From NCBI GenBank assembly GCA_025677815.1, contig JAIXMP010000001.1, positions 868,001 through 932,000 of the forward strand: a stretch of DNA of 64,000 nt, read 5' to 3'. The DNA comes from Phascolomyces articulosus. Lineage: Eukaryota; Mucoromycota; Mucoromycetes; Mucorales; Lichtheimiaceae. Shown in pieces: positions 36,144-47,989 of this stretch (position 1 is the stretch's first letter; the number at the start of each line of letters is the position of its first letter). The position numbers and the translations under genes were made by a program. The notes beneath the pieces are model-generated. The model was not told where the DNA came from. It ran no database searches and worked only from the letters and a program-made list of their open reading frames with translations.

Positions 36144-37757
36144 TACAGCGTTGGAAGTTAAATTTGGCCACCGAAAATGAAAATGAGCCATGATTTTGAA
36201 AATGGGCCCCAATTTGAAAATGGGCCAAAATTGGAGTAGCTGGTGAAAATGAGCCATGAAATTTTTGTATTGAGCTGTAGAAAATAAATATGAGCCATCA
36301 GATAATAAAAATGAATATAATCCAAAACAAATTGTAATTGAAAGTATTGTTTATTATTTTTATTTATACTCTATATAACAAGTATATTTTTTATAATCCT
36401 TTTTCGCATCCCAAACAACGGTCCCAAAAGGTCAATGAATGCTTGATCCAAGCTTGACAGTCTTCCTCTGATGCATTTTTAATGCGATCACTTAATTTAG
36501 TATTAAGTCTTACTGAGGCAGGATCTTTGTTGACAACACCTTTAAGTTTCGACCAAAATTCCTCAATTGGGTTTAAGAAAGGAGAGTATGGAGGGAGGTA
36601 AATAATCTCAAAACCGCGTTCAGTAACCCAACCCTTGACATCCATTGTTTTATGAATAGCAGCATTATCCATAACAAGGTACCGATATGGGAGATCATGG
36701 GCTTCAATACTGGTAAGTACTTGTTCGATAAATTCCATAAAATCGCTGCCAGTCGTACCTTTTTTGGGTGCTAGACCATCATCAGCTTTTCTTTTCTTAT
36801 TTGTTGGTATGCAAACTTCTCGTCTGGATAATGTAATGACACTATGAGCAGCAATAGCTCCCAATATGCTAAGGTTTGGTCCTTTTGTTTCTACAGTGAT
36901 TTTACATGCTTTTCCAGTGTCAGACTAACCATGAGAGCGATGTATATTCCTATTGAATCCGGCCTCATCAATGAAAACATACTCAGAAAAGAAGTTGATT
37001 TCAAGTGTCTTCCATGCTGATACAGCTTCGTACCGTTGTAAAAAAAGTTGTATCATCATCACGGGCAACAAGTTGGCGAATAGTTCGTTTGTAGGTTAGA
37101 TGACAATTCTTACGCATATGTTCATTAACTGCACGGCTGGTGATATTTAAACCTTTGAAATGTTGACAAAGTAAATAGGTGACATCATTACAGCTGATTG
37201 TTGGTTGTCCATGGATTTTTTCAAAGATAAAAACTGTATGCTCGTCAATAAGTTTTGATTTAGCACCCGTCTTTTTGGACGAGCCTGGAAATACATCTTC
37301 ACCATTGTTGCACGCTTCGTTCCATTGATTTACACGACGTTTGGCAGTTGAATAAGGCAGGGTAACTTTAGCTGCTGCTATTTTAATTGACATGCCTTCA
37401 AACTCTTGTAATAAATTGATCATTTTCGCAACTTTGACATCATTTTTTGTATTGTATGGGCCGCGAATTTGACGTGAAGATATATCATTGCTACTAATGG
37501 ATTCCTTGGACTTTTTTTCTTTTTTTTCTATTTCTTCCATCTTGTGTCTATAATTGACGCCTGCAGCACCTTCCCAGTCCATATAATTTTGAAATAGAAC
37601 AATTCTCTCGTTGGTGGTAGAAATATTATTATCAGTGGTGTTATGGTTTTCCATGGTGACAACAAATGTACAATAAATATATTCAAGAACAATAAAGAGT
37701 ATCAAAACTATGGCTCATTTCTATTTCGCATGGCCAAATTTAACTTCCAACGCTGTA
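36144..37757 (-). mobile_element. Tc1/mariner-like transposon with near-perfect terminal inverted repeats
   Basis: A 25-bp terminal inverted repeat (36146-36170 and 37731-37755) starts CAGCGTTGGAAGTTAAATTT. It is flanked by TA at 36144-36145 and 37756-37757, the TA target duplication expected of this superfamily. Just inside the left end there are several copies of a GAAAATGAGCCA-like motif (36175-36300), and one inverted copy near the right end (37710-37720), which are plausible transposase-binding subterminal repeats. Total length is about 1.6 kb. It sits between AKR copies 2 and 3. Confidence 0.88.
36391..37654 (-). pseudogene. Transposase of the Tc1/mariner-like element, broken
   Basis: The N-terminal part (from ATG at 37654) has a helix-turn-helix region: KVAKMINLLQEFEGMSIKIA then AAKVTLPYSTAKRRVNQW. 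The C-terminal part has the DDE_3 catalytic core: EYVFIDEAGFNRNIHRSHG (first D), YRYLVMDNAAIHKTMDVKGW (second D) and YLPPYSPFLNPIEEFWSKLK (E). Two lesions separate the halves. One is a frame change at the T run near 37042-37048. The other is a TAG in the HRSHG-stop-SDTGKACKIT stretch (about 36928), where relatives have Trp. Everything else is well preserved, so loss of function looks recent. Confidence 0.85.
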
Positions 37758-38882
37758 ACTGCAAATCTGAAGAAAATAATTGAAGATGCGTGGTGCATGA
37801 ACCAGATTATAACCAAGAAGAATGATAGGTTGGTATGACCTTGTAACAAACATGTGTAATAATGATGTCATCACATCAAGCTATTGGGCACTTTCGTTAA
37901 TACAGGTGTTAGCCATTATATCGTTTTTCTGGAAATGTAAAAGAATCTTTATTAATATATTCTACCAATGTTGGACTAAAGTCTTACAAATCAATTGAAG
38001 AATTAGCTCATATGATATACCACAGTAAAAGTAATTTGTTGCGTAATATTTTTTCTAAATTTGGACAGGAAGAACCGGCTATTCATGTTTGATGAATCTG
38101 GTCATAATATTGCAGAATTCATCGTGTTCAGACCTTCTTCTAATAAAGTAGCTTTATATTATTCGCTGAAGCTGTTGAGCACAGACAAAAATTAGCAAGA
38201 GCAAACTACACAACTTTATTTATTTTTCTTGTATACAGGCAAAACTTGTGTCTCAGCGTTTTTTTTGTGAAATCCCACGTTGCAATAAGCGGAGGCTCAC
38301 TGTAGATACATATCAAATAGCAATTTAAGATTCTGAAAAAAAAACATAATTATTTATGAACAGAGAGTGCTTCTTTTCTTTATGTTGTGGGACCATACTT
38401 TTATTTTAATACAGAAGGGATAGAGTAGGAATTAATTGAGAAATTTACTTGATATACATTAACTGTATAGATCAAGATAGCTTTGTTGTTGGTATGCTTG
38501 TTTACATATGATTAATAATCAAAAGGGAAGAAACCTGTGGCACCGAGATGCATACGTAAGTTACATACCTAGAATGGTAAGCTGTGCCACAGAATAGGTT
38601 GAGAAAATTTAGGTCGCATGAACAACGCAATGATTCACGTCAAAAACACGAAAATACGGATCAAAGCATACTACATCCATTTGAAATTGTGATCCGCAGT
38701 AATAACAATTCCTTTCTTGCACCAATACCATTACTCCAATTTAGTAAAGAGGAACACGTAATGTTTTGAACATACTGGGCTATAACATATTTTGTGGATT
38801 AGGAGGTAAAAAAGTATTTAAAGGCGACATAGATTTTTATATCATTAGATTACAAGAACAAAAAAAACAGTTTATATTCAGT
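37758..38882. other. Stretch without a callable gene
   Basis: AT-rich flank of the transposon and promoter side of AKR-3. A frame near 38150-38290 (FAEAVEHRQKLARANYTTLF) is open but unsupported. Confidence 0.4.
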
Positions 38883-40194
38883 ATGGTCGAGCAAAGAGAA
38901 CTTGGACAAACAAAAATCAAGGTGAATCCTCTTGGTCTTGGATGCATGGGGTAAGTTTTTCATTTTTCTTTATATTCAGCAACGGAAAAAATACAAGAAA
39001 ATATATTAATTATGATTATTATTTTTTTTTACATAAACGCGTTAAAATATTTAGAATGAGTGATTTCTATGGCCCATCCGATGAAGAAACCAACATGGCA
39101 GTCTTGGATCGTGCATTGGAATTGGATTGTAATTTTTGGGATACCTCTGATATATATGGCCCTTTTAAAAATGAAGAATTATTGGGGCGATACTTTGCCA
39201 AGTCAGGCAATCGCGACAAGGTCTTTTTGTGCACTAAGTTCGGTATTGTACGCCACAAGAATACTGGAGAAAGGCTAGGCGTAAATGGAAAGCCAGAATA
39301 TGTACGTCAATGCTGTGAGAACAGTCTTAAACGTCTTGGTGTTAAAACCATCGATTTGTATTACATGCATCGTCCAGACCCTGAAACGTAGGTTTAAGCA
39401 TGGAAACTATTAAAAATGGAGGATGGGACGTGAAGACTGATTTTTGGGTGGAGTGAGATTAAATGGATGGATAAATAATGCTCACGCGTTGAAATTTTTA
39501 TGGGGGGGGAACAATAGACCTATCGAAGACACTGTCAAGGCTATGGCTGAGTTGGTGAAGGAAGGCAAGGTACGGTACATTGGTTTATCGGAACACAGTG
39601 CTGACGAAATCAGACGCGCTCATAAAATTCATCCTATCTCGGCATATCAAGCTGAATTTTCACCTTGGACTTTGGATATTGAAACAAATGGTGTTCTTGA
39701 GACCACACGGGAATTGGGTATTTCTATTGTTGCTTAGTAAGTATTCTGTTTCAGTGTATACAATAATTTGGGCGGTGGTAGTAATAATTTTTCAAAATTA
39801 ACATAATGAAATTTTTCAAATTACACAAATCGATGGATATAGTTCACCATTGGGTCGTGGGTTTCTTACAGGAGGAATTAAGTCCAGAGATGACTTGGCG
39901 AAAGATGACTGGCGTCTTGCCAACCCACGCTTTTCTGAAGAAAATTTTCCAAAGAACTTAAAGTTGGTGGAAAAAATTCATGCGCTTTCAGAAAAGAAGG
40001 GTGTAGCACCAGCCGAGCTTATTCTTTCTTGGGTATTGGCACAAGGAAACGACTTTTTAACTATCCCAGGAACGAAGCGTGTCAAGTACCTCGAACAAAA
40101 TATCCGTGGTGGACAAGTTCAATTGTCAGCAGAAGAGTTGGCCGAGATCCGCAAAGTTGTAGATGCAGCAACAACAAGTGGCAGTAGATACTAA
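38883..40194 (+). CDS. Aldo/keto reductase, copy 3
   Basis: Exons 38883..38950, 39055..39387, 39518..39736 and 39843..40194 encode 323 aa, starting [20 protein letters not shown]. The tetrad residues are in [28 protein letters not shown] and [13 protein letters not shown]. The C terminus is [20 protein letters not shown]. Its exon lengths are identical to copy 2 (68, 333, 219, 352). It is divergent from copy 2, with the transposon and pseudogene A between them. The in-frame codons before 38883 (from 38766) do not resemble the family, so the MVEQRELG start is preferred. Confidence 0.92.
39305..39743 (+). repeat. Gene-conversion patch shared with AKR copy 2 (32554-32994)
   Basis: Inverted partner of the patch in copy 2. 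The two substitutions seen are G/A in the GTACG(G/A)TAC codon of exon 3 and A/G in the intron before the poly-G run. The poly-G is 8 here versus 10 in the partner. Confidence 0.85.
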
Positions 40195-41116
40195 AAGGGT
40201 TGTAGTAATAGTAACTTATCCTATCACTAAGTAGTTAGGATTCTAGTATATGGTAGCTGAAAAATAGTCGTTTTTAATAAATCTTAATAATTATGAAATT
40301 AACAACATCAACATGATGTCATTTTTACTACACCACACATATATTATTACAGCTTTATATATGTTCCATAGAATACTTGTATGAAATTGTTTTTTAATTT
40401 AATATATATGATATAGAGAAGTAACAAAAACATGAGAATTTAAACAGATTGAAAAATAATCCGAGCATCATTGTAATGAAAACATAACTTTAAAAACAAT
40501 ACGATGTTGAACAGAACTCAATTATAATATCTACAGTATTGATATCTGCTGGTCCATAATAAATAGGTGTATGTGGTGACCGCGTGTCGCATACTTGATG
40601 AAAAAGAAAGAATTCTTATTCCTTTGAAAAAAAAAGAAACAACAAAACGAATGCATTTCTCTATTAACAAAAGACATTTAATTAATAAGGTATGCCTTGA
40701 ACATAAACTGAAAACAATATCCTGTTTCATAAAGATGGTGGTGTATTCCCCCATGCCGAAATGGAAGGAGCTGGATCAAGAGAGTTTAATATAAAAATTA
40801 TAGGCACTGCTTTTTTTTTTGGTTCCTCACCATCACTGCTCACTCAGTAAGCATGCTTTACTTCTTGAATAACACAAGCATCTATCAATGTTATAATGAA
40901 AATAAGCATCATCCTTTACATGCATAGAAAATATATTAACTTACAACAATATTTTCCTTTCTTATTCCTGGGAATACATTGGAGACTATTTTATTTATAT
41001 GCAAAATCATACTGATTTCATCAATATCAAACAAAGTAATATATATTGAATGGGCACTGGGAATCATCGCTCTCCTTTTCCAAAAAACGACTGTCTTTTA
41101 CTGGTTTTCTTCATAC
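40195..41116. other. Intergenic stretch, no gene seen
   Basis: AT-rich. A 75-aa open frame (40567-40794, ending VYSPMPKWKELDQESLI) has no support beyond being open. Confidence 0.4.
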
Positions 41117-42555
41117 CGAGCACCACTTATGCTTGCTGAAGCTACCAGTTGTCACATTTCTGCTAGTTCTACATTGAAAAATTCAATTTGTCTACTTCTG
41201 ACATTTTGTTCAGGTACTTGATCTGTTTTGTTCCTGGAACAGTAATAAAATCTTGTCCTTGAGCTAACACCCATGCAAGAACAAATTCTGAAGGAAGCAC
41301 ACCTTTATTTTCCACAAGTGCCTATATTTTATTTACAAGGATCAGGTTTTTTGGGAAATTTTCTGCAGAAAACCTTGGATTTGATTTGCGCCAGTCATCA
41401 TCTGCTAAGTCATCACGTATTTTAATGGAGCCTGTAAGAAAACCACAACCCAGAGGAGATCTTTTTAATGACCATATGTCATACATATTATATATTAGGA
41501 ACTCATCATAATTGCAAAATGTATATCTTGTTCATCGTAATATTTTTTTTTTAAAAAAAAGAACAATATCATATTATGTGTAAGATAGTGAGGGCACGAG
41601 TCATGACAATACATACGGAGCAATGGTTGACACGCTAATTCACGCCCCATCTCTATTAGCCATTTTTCTGGATATCCAAAGTCCAAGGTTCGAATCCAAC
41701 TTCGACTGCCGCAATAGGATGGACTTTGTATGCTCGACGAAGTGTTTCGGAACTGCATTCCGAGATGCCAATGAATCGAACATTTCCCTCTTTTACCAAA
41801 TCAGCCATTGCAGTAATTGTTTCTTTAATGGGTCTATAAAATAATGATGATAATAAGTAATCACAAAAAATACAATAACCTTATTATTAGTATTTATATG
41901 TTACTGAGTGTACTTTTAGAAAATATATGATAAGATTTAGTGCAGGGAGCCAACATATATGATTATCAAGGAAGTAGGATTATCCTATATAATATATATT
42001 TGTTGACATAAAATCAACCAAAAAAAAAAAAAAAATTAGCACCTGTGCTTCAGGATCCGGAAGATGCAAAAAATACAGATCGATGGTATCTATTCCACGT
42101 CGTTCAAGACTGGCATGACATGCTTTACTAACATAGTCCGGTTTTCCTGAGTGTCGTAAAAAGTCTCTTCTTATTTTATCCCAAAGCACATCGAATTTAG
42201 TGCTTAGAAATACTTTTTTGCGGTTTCTTTGTTTTTAGCAAAGGATCTTCCAAGTAATCGTTTATTTTCTCCAGCTCCATAATACATGTCTGTGGTATCC
42301 CAGAAATTGCATCCTAATTCCACTGCCCTAGCGAAGATTGTCATATTTGGTTCTTCATTGCTTGTCTCCTAAAAGTCGCTCATACTTTTCATTTTGATAT
42401 GTGTAAGACGATTGTACGCAATTTTTTTTATTAGTATCATACGTTTATATAGTGATATGAATGACCGAAAAAAGGTTGATTTTACCCCATACACCCAAGA
42501 CCTAGAGGATTTAATTTGACTCCAGTGTTTTTTCCAAGTTCTCACAGTCGGGACA
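41117..42555 (-). pseudogene. Aldo/keto reductase pseudogene B (full-length, decayed)
   Basis: All four AKR exons can be traced on the minus strand: about 42555..42484, 42382..42046, 41836..41615 and 41460..41117. Lesions include a TGA in the start region (MSRL-stop where functional copies have MVEQRELG), a frameshift in the KVFL-CTKF region near 42220, a scrambled end of exon 3, and a TAG in exon 4 (KI-stop-ALVENKGV). Exon 2 still reads GKPDYVSKACHASLERRGID then TIDLYFLHLPDPE, with Leu for the conserved Arg after the catalytic His. The wording is nearer to copy 1 ([20 protein letters not shown]) than to copies 2 and 3. Confidence 0.85.
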
Positions 42556-43163
42556 TTATGGGTTATTATCGTGCTGGGGAGGGGAGATAATAAGAAAAGT
42601 TAAAAAGAAATGAATTACCTTCCACCGGTGGCGAACCAACTACTTCGTTTAGTAATGATCATATATTATTACTTTCTAAATAAGTGTCAAAAGGGGCCGA
42701 GCTACTTAATTTACGAAAAAAGTGCCATAGACAAAGTATGATTCTATAATATGATAATAGTGCCTGGAGAACGGTATCACCGCCGTATGATCTAGACACA
42801 AAAATGCAAAATGAAAATTATGCACCTAACGTTACACGATGTGCCACACTTTATGTCAGTTGAGTCAATGTCGATTGGCTATTAACCGCGATTATTCTGG
42901 ATTCTGTAAAAACAATTTTCTTCCATTGAGAAAAAGGTGATAACCCTAGAAACAAATATATATTAAGTGCTTCTTATTATCATTATTATTATCCATCCAT
43001 TAATAACGATAATATAATAGCTAGGTGAACATGATTTATCACATTGTCTTTTTTTGTTATTTAATAAAGATAACTTTATAATAAACTACGAGTGCGTGTA
43101 GCGATGAATTGTAAAAAAAAAAATGCAAACAGGATTGTAGCATTTCCCCGTTGCACCCACTCT
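42556..43163. other. Intergenic stretch, no gene seen
   Basis: AT-rich DNA between pseudogene B and the 3' flank of the transketolase gene. Confidence 0.5.
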
Positions 43164-43335
43164 AATACGGGTTAATTTTCAAATAAGGTATAGAGTAATA
43201 TAAATATTCGTATACAAGTATTGTTTTATTATTCAAAAAAAAATTGTACAATACGGGTTAATTTTCAAATAAGGTATAGAGTAATATAAATATTCGTATA
43301 CAAGTATTGTTTTATTATTCAAAAAAAAATTGTAC
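43164..43335. repeat. Perfect 86-bp direct tandem duplication
   Basis: Two adjacent copies (43164-43249 and 43250-43335), each beginning AATACGGGTTAATTTTCAAA and ending in a poly-A run plus TTGTAC, look identical base for base. They lie 97 bp beyond the transketolase stop codon, in its likely 3' flank. Confidence 0.92.
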
Positions 43336-43431
43336 ATGAAATAATAGTAGCACAGCATAGAAAACGGGGAATAAAATTACATCAAGTTGATGTAATATTG
43401 TGTAATTGGTTACATTTTATATGGTTTATTT

Positions 43432-46400
43432 TTAAAGATCTAAACTAAGATCTGGTGCACAGCCGATCTTTGTAAAATAATCTATAGCAAGTTTAGCCTT
43501 TGCAACAACTGCATCTGCTGTGATACCAAACTTTTCGTATAGCTGTTTGTACGGTGCAGAGGCGCCAAAACAATTCTTCATACCAACTCGAACATGAGCG
43601 TATCTCTCCCATCCCCAAGTACCAAGTGCTTCGATTGATACCACAGGTACACCTGGTATGAATATAAGTTTCTTGTATGTGTCAGATTGTTCATCATATA
43701 ATTCAGTACATGGTATGGAAACAACACGTGAAGCAATTCCTTCCTTTTCATGCAAAATTTTAGCTGCTTCAACTGCAATACATGTTTCAGATCCAGTTCC
43801 AAGGAGAATCACTTTAGCGTTTTCCTGATCTTGTAATACATAAGCACCTTTACGAGTAGCTTCAATAGATGATCCTTCAAGATGTGGCACCGCGTGTCGA
43901 GATAAAGATAGGACTGAAGGCCGATGCATTTCGGTCATGGCAATTGAATAAGCACCTACAACTTCATTCGCATCCGATGGCCGGAAAGTAAGCAAGTTGG
44001 GTGTCGATCTTGTGAGTGCTAAACTTTCTATCGGTTGATGACTATAAAGTTATACATAATAAGTAAGTTTTTTTTTTTTTTTTACGTATGATTAAGTAGT
44101 CGAAAACATTGGATACAAAATTATACGTGCTACCGTCTTCTCCCAGTCCTATAGAATCGTGTGTCATAATATATATAGCTCGTTTTTCCATCAGGGCTGC
44201 AAGTCGGATAGAACCCCAACCATATCTAATATGATTATAGTATAAATTTAAACAAAGTTTTTAATTTTTAATATTTTACATTACTAAATATAAAAATATG
44301 CAGAATAGTTTTACTTACGTCATAAACTGAAGGTAAGTTCCACCTAAAGGTATAATACCACCATAGCAAGCCATCCCATTCATGATGGCAAACATAGCAT
44401 GTTCACGAACACCGTATAATAGATAGCGGCCAGTAAAGTCACCAAGCTCAGTTGAAGGCTATGTATAAAATGCGTGTGTTATAAATATTATAGAAAAACG
44501 ATTAACTCTTGTAGACTCACATGATATATATAGGTAATAGTGTAAAAGGAATTAACTTACATGCTGAAAGGTAGTGGCAGTTTTCCATCTTGTTAAATTT
44601 GAGGGAGTAACATCTGCAGATCCACACATGATATCAGGTATAATATCAGCTAACGCGTTCAAAACAATTTCGGACGCTTTTCTTGTTGGCATTGCTACGT
44701 TGTCAGGTGAGAATCTGGGAAGAACATTTTCCCAGCCATCAGGCAAAGCTCCAGTGAATCGTCGTTCTATTTCTGCTGCTTCATTTGGATATTCTTTGCT
44801 GTAGTTATTGAATAAATTATTCCAGTTCTTCTCCTGCTCTTGAAGCTTTTTAAATCTTGCATTGTATAGATCTTGTACCTAAGAATGATAATAATGTTAT
44901 GAATCCTCATTATACAGGCTTTAATTTGTGCTATGTTAAGCGAGTTAAATTTTGTAGCATAGTATGATGATACCTCTTTGGGAACAATAAAGGCTTCATT
45001 AGGATTGAACCCAAACTTTTCTTTAAGTTGCTTGATGTCATCAACTGTATATCAAAAATAATGATAGATACTGAATTTAGCCTTAAGTCATAGAAAGTGA
45101 TCTTTATATTAAAGAAAGAAGCATCTTGTTATATATTCTCAACTACTGAGCACCACTATGACATTGCTTACTAGAAAGTGGAGCACCATGGACCTTTGGC
45201 TGATTCTGGATAAGAGAACCATATCCTAAAATTATAAAATTGTTGCACATATTCAAAAGCAACATTGTTTTAAATAACATGCTAAATAACTAAAAGAGAC
45301 ATTGTGATATAACATGTTTTGCTTACCAATTGTCGTTTTAATCTTTATCATGGTCGGTTTATTTTTGATAGCTTTTGCTTCCACAATTGCCTTTACTACA
45401 GCATCTACATCATTATTACCGTCATCCACCTGCAAAATATGCCATCCACAAGCTTTCAAGCGTAACATTGCATCTTCACTGAACTGAACTTTTAGTTCGC
45501 CATCGATAGTAATATTATTGGCATCATATAGACATATCAATTTACCCAATTTCCAATGGCTATATTTGATCATAAGTTTTGTTATCGTATACGTAATATA
45601 AATTAATAATTAATAACAGTATAATTTTTTTCTTTTACATAAATACTACATTACCCTGCCAATGAAATGGCTTCCAAAGCAACACCTTCCATCAAACACC
45701 CATCTCCAAGGATTACATATGTATAATTATCAAATATTTCATAGCTTGGTCTATTGTATACAGCAGCAAGATGAGCTTGTGCTACAGCCAAGCCAACAGC
45801 ATTCGATATACCTACAACAGTAATTGGTTAAAACAATACAACATACGTCAATGACATTCTCACACACTTTCGTATTAGACGGGATATTTTCTTGTTCTTT
45901 TTCACAACGATCAAATTTTTCCGCCCTGGATGATAAGCAGGAAAAAAAACGTATTGATTTACTCTCACCTTGTCCAAGTGGTCCAGTTGTAACTTCAAGA
46001 CCTGGCGTTTCTATAGCTTCAGGATGTCCAGGGGTTCTATACGGTGTAATGATAGATAGCATCAGTACCTTCATATATTGATTAATACATTACAAGAAAA
46101 AAAGCATACATATTATTATCAACTTACTTGCTGTCAAGTTGTCTAAAGTTTTTTAAATCTTGCATTGACAAATCAAATCCCAAAAGATGCAAGGCGATGT
46201 ATTGGAGTGCACTACAATGCCCATTTGATAATACAAATCGATCTCGATTAATATATTTTGTATTTTGAGGGCTCACGTTGAGGAATTTGCTAAACAGAAC
46301 ATGAGCCATCAATGCTCCACTCATTGGTCCTCCTTTAATATAGTATTATTATTATTAAAATGAGACCAAAGTATTAATCATGAAAGTTGTATTAATAAAT

Positions 46401-46541
46401 TCATATAGCTAGAAAATTCAAACGCAAAAAAATAAAATAGTTTATGCACATACCCGGATGACCAGAATTAGCATTGCGGGTCATATCTGCTGCTAGAACA
46501 CGAATAGTATTTACTGCTTGTTGCTCAACTGATTGTACCAT
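43432..46541 (-). CDS. TKL1: Transketolase
   Basis: Eleven exons join in frame: 46541..46454, 46332..46128, 46036..45969, 45811..45655, 45559..45327, 45225..45172, 45044..44974, 44878..44561, 44458..44319, 44225..44127 and 44041..43432. They give 680 aa, the usual fungal length. N-terminal sites are [20 protein letters not shown] and [20 protein letters not shown]. The thiamine diphosphate motif is [18 protein letters not shown], followed by [14 protein letters not shown]. The pyrimidine-binding domain has [20 protein letters not shown] and [20 protein letters not shown]. The C-terminal domain includes [20 protein letters not shown]. The enzyme moves two-carbon units between sugar phosphates in the non-oxidative pentose phosphate pathway, in the cytosol. 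It is divergent from the SDR gene. TKL1 is used as the generic yeast symbol. Confidence 0.95.
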
Positions 46542-47989
46542 TTTATTTTTTAACGAAAGATTATATAAAAATAAAGATAATGTGAAAGAAGATCCAACTT
46601 ATTCTGATGTTATAAATATTAGCGTAGTGGGGAAAATATGCAACCAAAAGAGAGAATGATTATTATTCTGTATGCATTGGAAGAGATTCAAGGAAATCAA
46701 GCTTTTGGGTTTTTCCAACCTTCTCACGCCTAATAATATATATATCAACAGGAGAAAACTAAAAAGTGATTTTCGTAGATTTTTTTTTAGTTTTGAGTAA
46801 CAATTATGGAGTAAGTAGGTGATACGAAATTAATGCAAAAATGGTGTTTTCTATTTCCACGGAAACGAATTAATGCGATGGGTTATACAGCATCATTTAT
46901 ACTATGTAGCTTTTACAGAAAAAAAACGCAATTTTTCTGGGATATACTTTTTATGCTATATCTCGTTATATAATATTTTATTTAAATTCATTAATATTGA
47001 GAAATTAAAGAGAGGAAAAGAGAAATAGCATGAAATTATATTATGTGAAATATTTTCTTTTGTTAGTGATTACAGCCTCAGAAGGATACTTGCTACCGAT
47101 TTTTCATAATGTACGTTGTTATGAGTTATATTTCGTATCCTCCGGTGGAACATTCAAATAATTTGAGCATGTATTCTTTATTCCTAATAAAGTAGGGTTC
47201 TTTTGTTTGAATTATCTCACTAGTTTCCAAATTTTGTTGCATTAGAGGCGATATTTTATTACCACAGCGCCACTTCTACCGATTGGTTCGTCCTCACATA
47301 TTATTGTAGTAAGTTATGGTTGCACAACAATAATGCGTATATATATATATATATAATTATTCGGAATGAAACAGAACTTTATGATGGATTTTATTACAAC
47401 CGTGGAAAGAGAATTCATGCGAATGACTCTACGACAGAAACTCTAATCCTCTCACACTTGTCCTATTGTATAAGACTCCTTTATTTATAATTGTTGTTGT
47501 TGTGGGAAATGGATGAATTACAATATCTTCTTGAAGGCTCATAAGTACATGGTATAAAAAAGGATAAAAAAAGCCTTTCTATTTGGTGGATTTGTTATAA
47601 TGTAATTACATTTATTTACTGGGATATATAATATTTAAGTGTACGTAGAAAATATGTAAACATTGGTTTACATATTATCATATAGTATTACAATTTACTT
47701 GATTCACACAACACCCAAAAGCGTCACATGAACAAGTTCTCAGTGTTCCGGAATATTTTATTTAATACGATTAGTAAAATGCTTCTATTGTGTGTGAGAT
47801 AAGAAGGTTTGGACCGAGAGGTAAAGAAAGAAAAATGCAACACTATGTCACTGATAGAAAAGGTTGCACACCCAGGCATGTATACTGGACAGTATATTAA
47901 ACTTCCCCGGTTTAGTTTTTCTTCTTCTTTTTTACCTATCTTTTGCTAATTTTTTTACACAGCATAAAGAATACATATATATCACCATC
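46542..47989. other. Shared 5' region of divergent transketolase (-) and SDR (+) genes
   Basis: 1.4 kb, AT-rich, no coding signal. A (TA)n run lies at 47338-47357. No specific regulatory site can be named with confidence. Confidence 0.5.

Noticed and set aside
39444..39737. 97-aa frame upstream of AKR-3 exon 3 ([17 protein letters not shown]...)
   Set aside because: The first part is intron 2 read through. The same intron sequence is present in AKR-2 and splice sites match in both copies.
41684..41700. GGTTCGAATCC, resembling a tRNA T-arm
   Set aside because: It lies inside AKR pseudogene B, and no acceptor stem or anticodon arm surrounds it. No convincing tRNA was found anywhere in the window.
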